DNA of 64,000 bases from assembly GCF_014639275.1 (NCBI RefSeq), contig NZ_BMFW01000004.1:124001-188000 (forward strand). The letters run 5' to 3'. Below, one piece after another: positions 8,582 to 18,155 of the stretch. The notes beneath the pieces are model-generated. The model saw nothing but the letters and a program-made list of their open reading frames with translations. It did not search any database and was not told where the DNA came from. The translations under genes were made by a program, and so were the position numbers. Positions within the stretch are counted from its first letter, which is position 1. The number at the start of each line of letters is the position of its first letter. Origin of the DNA: Arthrobacter liuii. GTDB lineage: Bacteria; Actinomycetota; Actinomycetes; Actinomycetales; Micrococcaceae.

Positions 8582-9064
8582 TCAGCCCTTCTCCAGGATG
8601 TAGGTTGACTGCAGCTCGGATACTGTCCGTGCCCCGTCCTGGGCTACTCCGGCCATCATGGCCTGGCCCTGGACAAAGTCGCCGCGCCGGATCAGGTCTT
8701 CGAGGAGTTCGGCGAGCCTGGCCAGGCGGACCCCGCCCACCATGGCGGAACTGATCTTGAGGCTGATGACGGCGTCCAGGGCAGACGCCTTGTCTTCGCT
8801 GTCCACCGCCGTTCCCAGCCGGGTCAGGCGCAGGTCCCACATGGCGGCATAGTCACGGGCGAACCGCTGGGCCAGGCCGGATCCTGCCACTTCGTCCTCG
8901 AGTTCGTCCAGCACAGCTGCATCAATCAATGGCAAGAGACCCGCCGCCTTCAGCGAGTGGTCCGCGCTGGCGGCCGGGACGAAAACGGAGGGTACTGCGA
9001 CCCCGGCCAGCGGTGAGTCCGCAGCGGGGCTCTTTCCACTCGAACCGTGATCGTGACTGTGCAT
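8582..9064 (-). CDS. Hpt-domain-like protein lacking the phospho-accepting histidine
   Basis: A 160-residue soluble protein. Residues about 45-150 are helical and match a histidine phosphotransfer domain: LIDAAVLDELEDEV, RFARDYAAMWDLRL, then ALDAVISLKISSAMVGGVRL. In true Hpt domains the latter reads xxHxLKGSSxxxG; here the histidine position is Ile100, while the Leu-Lys and Ser-Ser-Gly framework remains. So the protein probably cannot carry a phosphate there and may act as a binding or inhibitory pseudo-phosphotransferase. The first 40 residues are low complexity with a His-rich start (MHSHDHG). It lies between the two-component pair and Tad locus 1. Family assignment is by pattern only. Confidence 0.7.
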   Translation of the reverse strand: MHSHDHGSSGKSPAADSPLAGVAVPSVFVPAASADHSLKAAGLLPLIDAAVLDELEDEVAGSGLAQRFARDYAAMWDLRLTRLGTAVDSEDKASALDAVISLKISSAMVGGVRLARLAELLEDLIRRGDFVQGQAMMAGVAQDGARTVSELQSTYILEKG

Positions 9065-9158
9065 TGTTCAAGGCTACTTCCTGGAATTCGTGCGGTGTCT
9101 TATTTCGGGTCATCCTGTGTAAACCTTGAGGCAACCTTGCCACGGTGCTGAGCGTGCT

Positions 9159-10043
9159 TCACTGCCCGGTGAAAGTGGCAATCGTGTTGATCACGGCCGG
9201 CCCCAGAATGGCGATGAAGAGGACCGGAAAGATAAAGAACAGCAACGGGAAAAGGATCATGACGGGCAGCTTCATCGCCTTTTCCTCGGCCCGTTGGCGC
9301 CGCTTGACCCGCATCACCTTGGCCTGCACGCGCAGGACCCGGCTGATGGCGATGCCGTACGTGTCGGCCTGGACCACGGCCTGCACAAAGCTGCGAAGCT
9401 CCGGGATGTTGGTCCGTTCAGCCAGGGCGATGTAGGACTCCCGGCGGCTGCGTCCCACCTGCATGTCCTGCAGGGTGCGGACCAGTTCCTCGGCCAGGGG
9501 GCCCTTGCCGTTCTCGCCGGCCCGGGCCATGGCGCCTTCAAAGCCCAGGCCGGCTTCCACGGAAATGAGCATCTGGTCCAGGGTGTTGGCGAGTTCCAGC
9601 TGCATGGCCTTCTGCCGCTCCTGCCCCTTGCTGTAGAGGAGGAGGTCCGGGATGAAGTAGCCAAGGAACAGGACGAAGATCCCGGCCAGCTTCATCACAG
9701 GGCTGCTGCCGATGGCCGCCAGGTAGCCGCCCATGGCCACGCCGGCCACGCCGAGGGCCAGCTTTGACCCCAGCACCTTCCCCAGCGGCATGGAGGCCGG
9801 GCGGCCGGCGAGGGACAGGAGGCGGTCAAGGAACGCAACATAGGCAGGGGGAGTGAGGCGCCTGCCGACGGCTTCGAGCAGTCCCGGCGCTGCGGCAGCA
9901 GCGGTGGCAACAGGCGTGCCGCCGCGGGAGAGCAGGTCGTTGACAGCCACGCGGCCTTGCTTGTCCACCGTCAGGACGGACCACGCCAGAGCCGCCACGG
10001 GCACGCAGACCAGCAGGACGGAGAGGAGGACGATCAGGTTCAT
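9159..10043 (-). CDS. tadC: Tad pilus inner-membrane platform protein TadC (locus 1)
   Basis: A 294-residue type II secretion system F-domain protein. The N-terminus has a membrane segment (NLIVLLSVLLVCVPVAALAW), a second hydrophobic pair follows at about 120-165, and the cytoplasmic T2SSF domain (LANTLDQMLISVEAGLGFEGAM, RTLQDMQVGRSRRESYIALAERT) ends with two C-terminal membrane helices. With TadB it forms the platform on which the CpaF motor turns. It is the last gene of Tad locus 1 and is closely similar to the locus 2 gene at 23687 (same LDQMLISV.AGLGFE and LQD.QVGRSR motifs). Confidence 0.92.
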   Translation of the reverse strand: MNLIVLLSVLLVCVPVAALAWSVLTVDKQGRVAVNDLLSRGGTPVATAAAAAPGLLEAVGRRLTPPAYVAFLDRLLSLAGRPASMPLGKVLGSKLALGVAGVAMGGYLAAIGSSPVMKLAGIFVLFLGYFIPDLLLYSKGQERQKAMQLELANTLDQMLISVEAGLGFEGAMARAGENGKGPLAEELVRTLQDMQVGRSRRESYIALAERTNIPELRSFVQAVVQADTYGIAISRVLRVQAKVMRVKRRQRAEEKAMKLPVMILFPLLFFIFPVLFIAILGPAVINTIATFTGQ

Positions 10044-10050
10044 GTGATCC

Positions 10051-10983
10051 TCAGAACTTCAGGTCGATGATCTTGCGCATCCAGAGCGCACCGATGGTCA
10101 TCAGGACAAAGGACGCACCGATCATTGCCCAGCCCAGGGGATGGGTGAACATCGAGTTCATGTAGCTCGGGCTCACCGCGAGCAGCATGGCCACGATGCC
10201 GAACGGCATGGCGATCAGGATGTAGGCAGAGAACTTGCCTTCAGCGGCCAGGGCCTTGATGTGCCCCTTGATCTCCGCGCGCTCGCGGATGGTCTCGTTC
10301 ACCTGGTCCAGCACCTCCGCCAGGTTGCCGCCCACCTCGCGGTTGATCTGGATGGCCTGTGAGATCCATACGAAGTCCTCGTTCTTCATCCGGTCGGCGG
10401 TGTCGTTCAGGGCCGCCAGCAGGTCACGCCCCAGACTGGTTTCGGTAATCACGCGCCGCATTTCCTCCGACGTCGGCTTCTGGGACTCGGCGGCGGCGGC
10501 GTCGATGGCGCGCAGGATGCTGTGCCCAGCCCGCAGGCCGCCGGAGAGCAGCTGCAGGGTGTCGCCGAGCTGGCTGTCGAAAGCGGTGCGGCGCTTGCCG
10601 GCCAGGAAGCCGAGGACCAGCTTGCCCGCGAAGGGGGCCAGCAGGGCAAGCAGCAGTCCCATCAGGAGGCCCACGGTGGCCAACCCAACCAGCATGCCGA
10701 GGCAGGCGCCGATGCCCACCAGCAGGAAGAATTCGGCCTGGCTGAGGCGCAGGCCGGCGTTCTCCAGTTCGGCGCGGGAGAAGAGCCTGACGTTCCGGCC
10801 GGCGAGGAGCCGTTCGAAGGACCGCACGCCGGAGAGCGCCAAACGCGTTATGGATGACGGTGGCTCGGGTTCAAATGGACGACGGCGGTCCAGCGGCACG
10901 GCGGGGGCGCTCGGCAGGAGCACGGCCACGCCGAGGAGGCAGATGGCAGAGAGGAGGATGACGCTTCCGATGGCGATGATCAT
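10051..10983 (-). CDS. tadB: Tad pilus inner-membrane platform protein TadB (locus 1)
   Basis: A 310-residue type II secretion F-domain protein. An N-terminal membrane helix is followed by a cytoplasmic stretch (FLLVGIGACLGML membrane pair at about 85-130). The F domain shows DTLQLLSGGLRAGHSILRAID, AAESQKPTSEEMRRVI and REVGGNLAEVLDQVNETIRER, and two C-terminal helices complete it. It pairs with TadC (7-base gap) and lies 10 bases after cpaF, consistent with one operon. The paralogue is at 24572-25522. Confidence 0.92.
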   Translation of the reverse strand: MIIAIGSVILLSAICLLGVAVLLPSAPAVPLDRRRPFEPEPPSSITRLALSGVRSFERLLAGRNVRLFSRAELENAGLRLSQAEFFLLVGIGACLGMLVGLATVGLLMGLLLALLAPFAGKLVLGFLAGKRRTAFDSQLGDTLQLLSGGLRAGHSILRAIDAAAAESQKPTSEEMRRVITETSLGRDLLAALNDTADRMKNEDFVWISQAIQINREVGGNLAEVLDQVNETIRERAEIKGHIKALAAEGKFSAYILIAMPFGIVAMLLAVSPSYMNSMFTHPLGWAMIGASFVLMTIGALWMRKIIDLKF

Positions 10984-10993
10984 GGCTGCGTCC

Positions 10994-12477
<1,484 letters not shown>

Positions 12478-12478
<1 letters not shown>

Positions 12479-13674
12479 CAGATGACCACCCTTCGGTGAA
12501 GCTTCCGCTGTGCCTGGGCACGCCATGCGGGGTTGAAGCGCTCCACGAGCTGGCGGAGGCTTTTGACGGCGGGGTCCTTTTTGGAGTCCTGGAGGACGGG
12601 GATGCCGCGGTTGGTGGACAGCGCCACGGCACGGGAGCGGGGGACGCTGACGTCCACCGGGGCTCCGATGGTGGACTCGACGTCCTGGACGTTCAGGCCG
12701 GTTTTGCTGTCCGCCATGTTCAGGACCACGTGCCGGGATTCGGGCTCGATCTCGAGCTGGCGGAGGACTTCCAGGCCGGAGCGCAGGCCGCGGAGGCTGG
12801 GGATGTCCATGGCGCTGACCCATACAGCGTCGGTGCACTGTTCCATGGCGGCGAGGCCGATTTCCTGCATGCCGGGGGCGGTGTCGATCACCACGTACTG
12901 GAATTCCTGAGCGAGCTGGTCCAGCAGGTGGCTGATCTGGTCCGGGGTGATGTGGTCCGCGTCCACGGGGTTGGGCGGGGCGCAGAGGGCGTAGATGCCG
13001 GCGGGGTGGACGGTGAGGAAGGCCTTGAGGACCAGGGAGTCCTGGGCCGCTGCCGGCGTGACGGCGTCGGTGACCGTGTGTTCCGGGTTGAGGTAGAGGC
13101 CGGAGGCGACGTCCCCGAACTGTAGGTCAAGGTCCACGATGACCACGCTCATGGGCGCGATCTGGCCCAGGCCGATGGCGATGTTGGTGGCCAGGGTGGT
13201 TTTGCCCACGCCGCCCTTGGGGGAGAAGACGCCGATGACCAGGCCCTTGCCGCCGTTCTCCGTTTGGTGGGTTTCGGGGCCGCGGTTGCGGGTGGCGAAG
13301 GACTGGCAGGCGCGTTCCAGCAGCACCCTGATTTCCGCGGCGTCGGCCTGCGGGTTGAGGATGTCGCGGATGCCGGCGCGCATGGCGTGGAGGAGAAAAT
13401 CCGGGTCCACGTCGCTGACCAGGACCAGGCTGAGGCCGGGGAACTGGACGTCGAAGACCTTGGCGAACCTCAGGGCCTCTTCATACGGGACGTCCGGGCC
13501 GATGATGAGCACTTCCGGTTGTTCCTGGTTGAGGAGGGCGAACAGTTCCTGGGGGCCCGCGGGGAGGATGTCACTTGCGATGGTCTGGACGCTGCCGCGC
13601 AGGCCGTGGGCGACGGCGGCGCGCAGCTTCTGGTCGAACTCGCCGTTGGGGGAGAGGAGGACGAAGCGGCTCAT
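12478..13674 (-). CDS. cpaE: Tad pilus localisation ATPase CpaE/TadZ (locus 1)
   Basis: A 398-residue protein with an N-terminal receiver-like (atypical) domain (about 1-130) and a C-terminal ParA/MinD-type ATPase. The deviant Walker A is GVFSPKGGVGKTTLATNIAIG, followed by VDLDLQFGDVASGL and VIDTAPG. Such proteins place the Tad machine, often at a pole. The receiver-like part lacks the usual acidic pocket. The start MSRFVLLSPNGEFD at 13674 matches its paralogue MSRFVLITPNAEFE at 28208. It overlaps cpaB by four bases (ATGA). Confidence 0.93.
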
Positions 13675-14426
13675 TTGTACACGTTGTCCTTCCTGGCGAT
13701 GAAGCCGCCGTTGTCCTGGGCGTCGAGGGGTTCCTTGGTGAGCCAAAGGCTGCCATTGATCGTGGTGAAGATGATCTTGTTTGCATCCACGTCGCTCACC
13801 GCGACAGTGACCATTAAGGAACCTTGGGGAAGGGTGGTGTCCTGGGGGTTTGTGCCGTCGGTAGGCTTGGCAGTTGGCGTTGCCTGGGGTGCCCGCTGGA
13901 CGGCTGTGACCAGGACCTTGCGGAGGGCGAGTTGAGTGGTGGGTTCGCCGGGTTTGCTCTTGTCCGCGCCAGCAGGAAAGCTGAATCCGATTGCAACATG
14001 GTCGCCGGCTTCAAGACGGCCACCGACCACCATTTTTGGTTCCAGCTCGAAGGTGACTTCCTGGAGACCTGCCGGCACCTTGGCTGCGCTGCTGCTCTTG
14101 GCGTCCTGAGGGGCCACGAGGCGTTCGGCCAGGAGCTGTTCGCCGGGGACCAGGTCAACAGCGGCGACGGTTCCGGCTTCGTTGTCCAGCGTGTTCAACG
14201 CGGTCTTCGCAATGGCTGTGCCGGGCAGCTGCTGAAGTGACACCGAAGCCTTCACCACATCGACCGAGGACCCCGACGGTACGGCTTTGGTGACCACGAG
14301 CACGCCCGTGGGATTCATGTCGGCGACTGCTCGCTGGTCGGCACCGTTTGCGTAGGTGATGATTAAGACCGCCCCGATGATGGCCAGCACTACTGCTGCT
14401 ACACCGGCCAACATACGTGACTTCAC
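13671..14426 (-). CDS. cpaB: Tad pilus assembly protein CpaB/RcpC (SAF domain, locus 1)
   Basis: A 251-residue protein. A single N-terminal membrane helix (MLAGVAAVVLAIIGAVLIITY) is followed by a SAF domain (VLVVTKAVPSGSSVDVVKASVSLQ ... AAVDLVPGEQLLAERL) and an RcpC-type C-terminal part. It is the CpaB family member found with Tad systems, where it supports pilus biogenesis outside the membrane; Gram-positive loci have no secretin, so its role there is less clear. It lies between tadG and cpaE, overlapping cpaE by 4 bases. Confidence 0.9.
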   Translation of the reverse strand: MKSRMLAGVAAVVLAIIGAVLIITYANGADQRAVADMNPTGVLVVTKAVPSGSSVDVVKASVSLQQLPGTAIAKTALNTLDNEAGTVAAVDLVPGEQLLAERLVAPQDAKSSSAAKVPAGLQEVTFELEPKMVVGGRLEAGDHVAIGFSFPAGADKSKPGEPTTQLALRKVLVTAVQRAPQATPTAKPTDGTNPQDTTLPQGSLMVTVAVSDVDANKIIFTTINGSLWLTKEPLDAQDNGGFIARKDNVYK

Positions 14427-14453
14427 TAACTGCTCCTGTGGACTTGCTGATTC

Positions 14454-15425
14454 TTACGGGGTGAGACGGACGATTGAGGCCTCGTAATTGGGGACGTTGC
14501 CAAGTTCGAATGCCTGGGCGAGCGAAACGAATTTCACGAAGTACCCGCGAATCGTCTTGTTTTGGACATTTCCCCCGGCCGTCCACGAATAGTTCGCGAA
14601 CTGATAGCCAGTGACGTGAAAGGCGGCGAAGCCCTTGACGTAGAACTTGCCGGAAGAACCCGTTCCCGTCGCTACGTCGTAGAGCGGTAGGAGAACTGTT
14701 TGGTCGTTCATCTGGCTGAAGTCCGCGGCGGTGCAGATAGTCGGGGCGCTGGCACCGGGGTCGCTGGCGAACCATATGCCGGGGTTGTTGGCCTGGCCGG
14801 CCGTCATGGTGACCGAGCACTGTGAGCCACTGGTAGTGATCCAGCCGAAACCACCTGGTAGCCCGCCGCAGCCGTTCACCGACTGCTCAAGCACCTGTAC
14901 GCTTCCCGTTGTTCCACCGGCCGGGATGTCCAGTTTGCAGTAGGCAATGGCCAGTGGAAGGATCGCCGGGCCCTTGGACGGTGTGCCCCACTGTGCTGAA
15001 GCGCTTGCGTTCACTTCCGCAGAGGAGATCCCCAGAGCCCGCGCGAAGAACAGAGACACTTGGTTTGGAACGCCGCCTGCTTCCTGTGCGCCGGCCGTAA
15101 CGGCCACAGTTCTTCCGGTCTGATCGATCGTGACCGACTTCAAATTGCTGAGGCCGTCATTGGCGTTCTTGTTTGCAAGACCTGCTGCCAGCGACGACGT
15201 GCTGATGCAGTCGGCGTCAGCCGTTGATTTGGCACATTTTTGGGCTATAGCCAAGGCAGCGGCGTCGGCTCCATTGTGAAGCTGGGTGCGTTCTGCATAC
15301 ATCATCGAAACATCCACAGCGATGGCTGCGAAGCCGAGGAGCGCCACAAGCATGACGGCCACGATCACGCTCACAGCGCCTCGTTCGTCGCTTTGCGAAC
15401 CGTTGACCTGAACTAGCCCCCGCAC
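14454..15425 (-). CDS. tadG: TadG-like pilus-associated protein (locus 1)
   Basis: A 323-residue protein from the GTG at 15425. The N-terminus has DERGAVSVIVAVMLVALLGFAAIAVDVSMMYAERTQLHNGADAAALA, the TadG-type prepilin-like helix plus the TadG N domain motif. The remainder is extracellular, with paired cysteines (CAKSTADADC, SQCSV, TICTA). The start overlaps the end of tadE by 13 bases. The same 13-base overlap is kept in locus 2 (30011-30023), which supports this choice over upstream extensions. Function is not well known; it is regarded as a minor pilin or surface-anchoring factor. Confidence 0.88.
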   Translation of the reverse strand: MRGLVQVNGSQSDERGAVSVIVAVMLVALLGFAAIAVDVSMMYAERTQLHNGADAAALAIAQKCAKSTADADCISTSSLAAGLANKNANDGLSNLKSVTIDQTGRTVAVTAGAQEAGGVPNQVSLFFARALGISSAEVNASASAQWGTPSKGPAILPLAIAYCKLDIPAGGTTGSVQVLEQSVNGCGGLPGGFGWITTSGSQCSVTMTAGQANNPGIWFASDPGASAPTICTAADFSQMNDQTVLLPLYDVATGTGSSGKFYVKGFAAFHVTGYQFANYSWTAGGNVQNKTIRGYFVKFVSLAQAFELGNVPNYEASIVRLTP

Positions 15426-15802
15426 AACATGGCTCCTTGGCCTGTCATAGCGAACGGTCCAGCAATTCCTGTCATCGTGGAGAGGCTGTACGTGATGGTG
15501 ACCGTCATTCGGTTGCCCGGCGCGCAAGTTGAGGCGCCTGTATCAAGGTTTTTGAACGCAATATTGCCGTCAACCAACGCTGGCTGGAGGGATACTGCAG
15601 TGTTCTCTGCGGCAGATCTGGCCCCGTTGGGATCGTTCGAGATTGCCATAACGCGGACGCCTTCGCGGGCTGCGGCCGAAAGCGATGCTTGGGCGTTGTA
15701 GGCCCGGCTGAATTCCATGATGCCAAGGAGCAGCATGATGAGGACAGGCACGACGATGGCGAACTCAACGGCCGCCGCCCCGCGTTCTGATGGCCTCACC
15801 AT
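15413..15802 (-). CDS. tadE: TadE-like pseudopilin (locus 1)
   Basis: A 129-residue protein starting MVRPSERGAAAVEFAIVVPVL. The G|AAAVEF site, with Glu at +5, followed by a hydrophobic helix (IVVPVLIMLLLGIMEF) is the TadE pseudopilin signature and a substrate for a TadV-type prepilin peptidase. Two cysteines near the C-terminus (STCAPG, MLCGG) may form a disulphide. It is the same length as its locus 2 counterpart. It follows the flp genes, from which a strong hairpin separates it. Confidence 0.9.
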   Translation of the reverse strand: MVRPSERGAAAVEFAIVVPVLIMLLLGIMEFSRAYNAQASLSAAAREGVRVMAISNDPNGARSAAENTAVSLQPALVDGNIAFKNLDTGASTCAPGNRMTVTITYSLSTMTGIAGPFAMTGQGAMLCGG

Positions 15803-15861
15803 GTGCTGCGTTCCTCTCGAATCACTGTTGCTGCGATGCGTCGATTTGTACACGTGAAACA

Positions 15862-15896
15862 GTTTGTGCGGTGCAGTTGAGCTGCACCGCACAAAC
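15862..15896 (-). terminator. Strong hairpin between flp and tadE (locus 1)
   Basis: GTTTGTGCGGTGCAG (15862-15876) and CTGCACCGCACAAAC (15882-15896) form a perfect 15-base stem with a five-base loop. There is no clear T-run on the minus strand, so it may attenuate or protect the 3' end of the flp mRNA. Either would give more pilin than assembly proteins. Similar hairpins follow both locus 2 pilin genes. Confidence 0.6.
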
Positions 15897-15939
15897 AGCC
15901 GGCGTGATGGGGCCTGGGGTCTTGCTTCAGGGGCCGGCT

Positions 15940-16131
15940 TCAGAGATTGGCTGTGACTCCGGTGAACATCGTGTTCAGCTGGCCACCCAGGGTGCTTACA
16001 GCGACGATGATGACGACTGCGATGAGTCCGACCATGATGCCGTATTCGACAGCTGTTGCGCCCTTTTCGTCGTGGAAGCGGTTCTTGAGGTTGAGGCCGA
16101 CGGTCTGAAGGGTGGCGATGAGAGAAAGCAT
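15940..16131 (-). CDS. flp: Flp family type IVb pilin (locus 1, downstream copy)
   Basis: A 63-residue prepilin. A short leader MLSLIATLQTVGLNLKNRFH is followed by the cleavage motif DEKG|ATAVEYG with Glu+5 and Tyr+6, then the hydrophobic IMVGLIAVVIIVAVSTLG helix and a short tail. It is the major structural subunit type of Tad pili. CAGGAG lies before the ATG. It differs from the copy at 16556 at only two residues (V/L in the leader, N/K near the C-terminus), and the sequences upstream of both genes are also duplicated. Confidence 0.93.
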   Translation of the reverse strand: MLSLIATLQTVGLNLKNRFHDEKGATAVEYGIMVGLIAVVIIVAVSTLGGQLNTMFTGVTANL

Positions 16132-16349
16132 AATGAACTCCTGAGCGAGTGGTTTTTGGCCGGCCCTGCACCAGCACTACGACGAAGTTAGCAACGCTTG
16201 ATGCGGTGTTGACCGGGTCTTGCAGGATCGTGTGCAAAGGCATTTCAAGGTGTACCTTTCCCGCGCGATCACGTGGAAAACCCTGCGAAACCGGTCGCTT
16301 GCAGATCGGGAAGGCGAAGCGGGCACCGGGAACGGATGTGTTCTCTGCT

Positions 16350-16372
16350 GTGACCGCTGTTGTTGCGGTCAC
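16350..16372. promoter_or_regulatory. Conserved dyad upstream of flp copy 1
   Basis: GTGACCGC (16350-16357) and GCGGTCAC (16365-16372) form a perfect 8-base inverted repeat with a 7-base spacer. The same element at the same distance lies upstream of flp copy 2 (16967-16989). It may be a regulator binding site or an RNA hairpin; it lies about 220 bases before the flp start. Confidence 0.4.
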
Positions 16373-16555
16373 GCCGGCGTACGCCCTGCGGAAACGTCGC
16401 CTGGTCGCCTGTACCGTTCTCGTCGCGGGAACCTGTTTCTTGGGCGATGGTCCTGCGTAAGTACAAGTGCCCAACGCAACGGATTCTCCGCTTCGGTCGC
16501 TTCAACGGGGTGGGTTCGGCGACGTCGAGCAGACAGTACCGGCCCTTCGTCCGGG

Positions 16556-16747
16556 CTAGAGCTTGGCTGTGACTCCGGTGAACATGGTGTTCAGCTGGCC
16601 ACCCAGGGTGCTTACAGCGACGATGATGACGACTGCGATGAGTCCGACCATGATGCCGTATTCGACAGCTGTTGCGCCCTTTTCGTCGTGGAAGCGGTTC
16701 TTGAGGTTGAGGCCGAGGGTCTGAAGGGTGGCGATGAGAGAAAGCAT
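16556..16747 (-). CDS. flp: Flp family type IVb pilin (locus 1, upstream copy)
   Basis: A 63-residue prepilin almost identical to the gene at 15940: leader MLSLIATLQTLGLNLKNRFH, site DEKG|ATAVEYG, the same hydrophobic helix and tail GQLNTMFTGVTAKL. It is the first intact gene of Tad locus 1. The near-identity of the coding and leader DNA points to a recent tandem duplication or ongoing gene conversion. A further, broken copy lies upstream at 17934. Confidence 0.93.
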   Translation of the reverse strand: MLSLIATLQTLGLNLKNRFHDEKGATAVEYGIMVGLIAVVIIVAVSTLGGQLNTMFTGVTAKL

Positions 16748-16966
16748 AATGAACTCCTGAGCGAGTGGTTTTTGGCTGGCCCTGCACCAGCACTACGACG
16801 AAGTTAGCAAGGCTTGATGCGGTGTTGACCGGGTCTTGCAGTATCCTGTGCAAAGGCTTTTCAAGGTGTACCTTTCCTGCGCAATTGCGTGGAAAACCCT
16901 GCGAAAACCGGACGCCTGCAGATGGGGGAGGCCAACCGGGCACCGGGAACGGATGTGTTCTCTGCT

Positions 16967-16989
16967 GTGACCGCTGTTGTTGCGGTCAC
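16967..16989. promoter_or_regulatory. Conserved dyad upstream of flp copy 2
   Basis: GTGACCGC (16967-16974) and GCGGTCAC (16982-16989), identical to the dyad in front of flp copy 1 and at the same distance from the gene. Conservation is expected from the duplication itself, so it is weak evidence for function. Confidence 0.4.
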
Positions 16990-17005
16990 GCCGGCGTACG
17001 CCCTG

Positions 17006-17831
17006 TGGCGGCCCATCCGTCGAGCATGGTGCGGTTGAACCGCTCGACTTTACCGTTGGTCTGTGGCAGGTAGGGGCGGGTTCGCTTGTGCCTGATTCCC
17101 GGGCCCAAGGCGTCCTTGAAGGCGTAGGAGCGGTAGCAGGAGCCGTCGTCGGTCAGGACCCGGCTCACCGTGGTCCCGGCGGCGTTGAACGCGGCATTTG
17201 CCCGCTCCCAGAAACCGCCGGCGTTTTCCTTCTTCTCATCGGTCAGGATCTCGGTGTACGCGAACGGGGAATGGTCATCGACGACGTTGTGCAGGTACGC
17301 GTACCCGGGCCGTTGGTTGGCCTCGGTCCCGGTCTTGTTCTCGTCTTCCACGGCCCGGCCGGAGACCCGGTGCCCGCCACCGTCGGGGATCCTGCCGAGT
17401 TTCTTGATATCCACATGGACCAGGACCCCCGGCTTGTCGTGCTCGTCGCGGCGGATCACCCGGCCCATGGCCCGGTCCAGCCAGGACAACCTGGCCAGAC
17501 GCTACCGGGATAGGACTTTGAGCACTGTCGAGGGGTGGATGCCCAAGAGGTAACCGATCCGTTCCGGCCCCCCAGCGGCGCTTGAGCGGACGGGCAATGA
17601 TCCGCCGATAAGGCCGGAGCGGGCCCCGGCGCGGGGACCGTGCAGGGCGGCTGGACAAGTCCCCCAAACTGTTCTCGCCGAGCTCCCGGTACCGTCGGGC
17701 CCACGGCGACGCAGTAGCAACAGAAACCTGAAATCGCTCCGCGGCCCTCCGCAGCGGCCAACCCTCATCAACTACACAACGCGCCAGCGCGAGACGGCCA
17801 CGAGGGCTCAGAAAACATTGGGGTGGGACAT
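17006..17831 (-). pseudogene. IS481 family transposase remnant (frameshifted, C-terminus lost)
   Basis: The pieces lie in three frames. An N-terminal helix-turn-helix part (RGRLALARCVVDEGWPLRRAAERF, 17600-17830), a middle part reaching IGYLLGIHPSTVLKVL (about 17510-17600), and the DDE core (LVHVDIKKLGRIPDGGG, VVDDHSPFAYTEI, RVLTDDGSCYRS) ending at NGKVERFNRTMLDGWA. The original ATG complementary to 17829-17831 is out of frame with the following helix-turn-helix. The frame stops being IS-like at 17006, so roughly the last 45 residues of a normal IS481 transposase and one IS end are missing. The element is dead. Confidence 0.88.
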
Positions 17832-17933
17832 TGAAGACCTCCGTTTGTGGAACAGGACTCTTAGACAAGCCCCACTCCACTCGGAGGTCTTCTTCATGTC
17901 ACCACACTACGCCGACCGTCACCAACGTCTGTG
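17832..17933. mobile_element. IS end and insertion-sequence debris
   Basis: Read on the minus strand, TGTCTAAGAGTCCTGTTCC (about 17849-17867) followed by ACAAACGGAGGTCTTC looks like the promoter-proximal end of the IS481-type element. Beyond it a second GGAGGTCTTC occurs in the opposite orientation (17882-17891), followed by an ATG with a 13-codon frame that stops at TGGTAA. This looks like the end of another, inverted IS remnant. The exact ends cannot be fixed without related elements. Confidence 0.5.
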
Positions 17934-18110
17934 GTAATACAGCTGAGCTTGGCTGTGACGCCGGTGAAGTTGGTGTTGAGCCGGCCACCCAACACGCTCA
18001 CGAAGTCAGCAACGCATTCCGCGCGCTGTCGCGCACCTTGGCACATCCCGCCCAAGGCCTTTCAGGCTGGGTTCTTCCTGCGAAGTTCCCGGCAACCATG
18101 CGGTACAGCT
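17934..18110 (-). pseudogene. Third flp pilin unit, decayed (C-terminal codons joined to leader remnant)
   Basis: Minus-strand translation gives GGRLNTNFTGVTAKL, matching the C-terminus GGQLNTMFTGVTAKL of the intact flp genes, but the stop codon is gone. Immediately upstream the homology jumps to the flp leader: CACGAAGTCAGCAACGC matches CGAAGTTAGCAACGC, and the following 90 bases match loosely. So an internal deletion removed the start, the cleavage site and the hydrophobic helix. This shows that the flp unit once existed in three copies, with the IS element between copies two and three. Confidence 0.8.
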
Positions 18111-18155
18111 CAGTCCCAAAAGAAAGAGCTGTGCCCAAATGCGATCTTTCCGCCG

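Larger units (their letters stand above)
15940..16388 (-). repeat. Direct repeat copy 1 (flp gene plus leader)
   Basis: About 449 bases containing the flp gene and its upstream region are repeated at 16556-17005 with few differences. The shared upstream blocks include GAACTCCTGAGCGAGTGG, the GTTGACCGGGTCTTGCAG block and a conserved GTGACCGC...GCGGTCAC dyad. The two copies diverge on one side at the flp stop codon and on the other just after TACGCCCTG. Confidence 0.9.
16556..17005 (-). repeat. Direct repeat copy 2 (flp gene plus leader), cut by IS remnant
   Basis: This 450-base copy of the unit at 15940-16388 ends abruptly at position 17005, where the truncated IS481-type sequence begins (copy 1 continues with GCGGAAACG instead). 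The junction marks an insertion or deletion end point. Confidence 0.88.

Noticed and set aside
16220-16807. Plus-strand frame of 195 codons through the flp repeats
   Set aside because: It exists only because both flp copies are open on the opposite strand; it has no ribosome binding site or domain.
17832-17933. A complete MITE between the IS remnant and the flp relic
   Set aside because: The inverted GGAGGTCTTC copies are short and are better explained as leader ends of two IS fragments; no target duplication was found.
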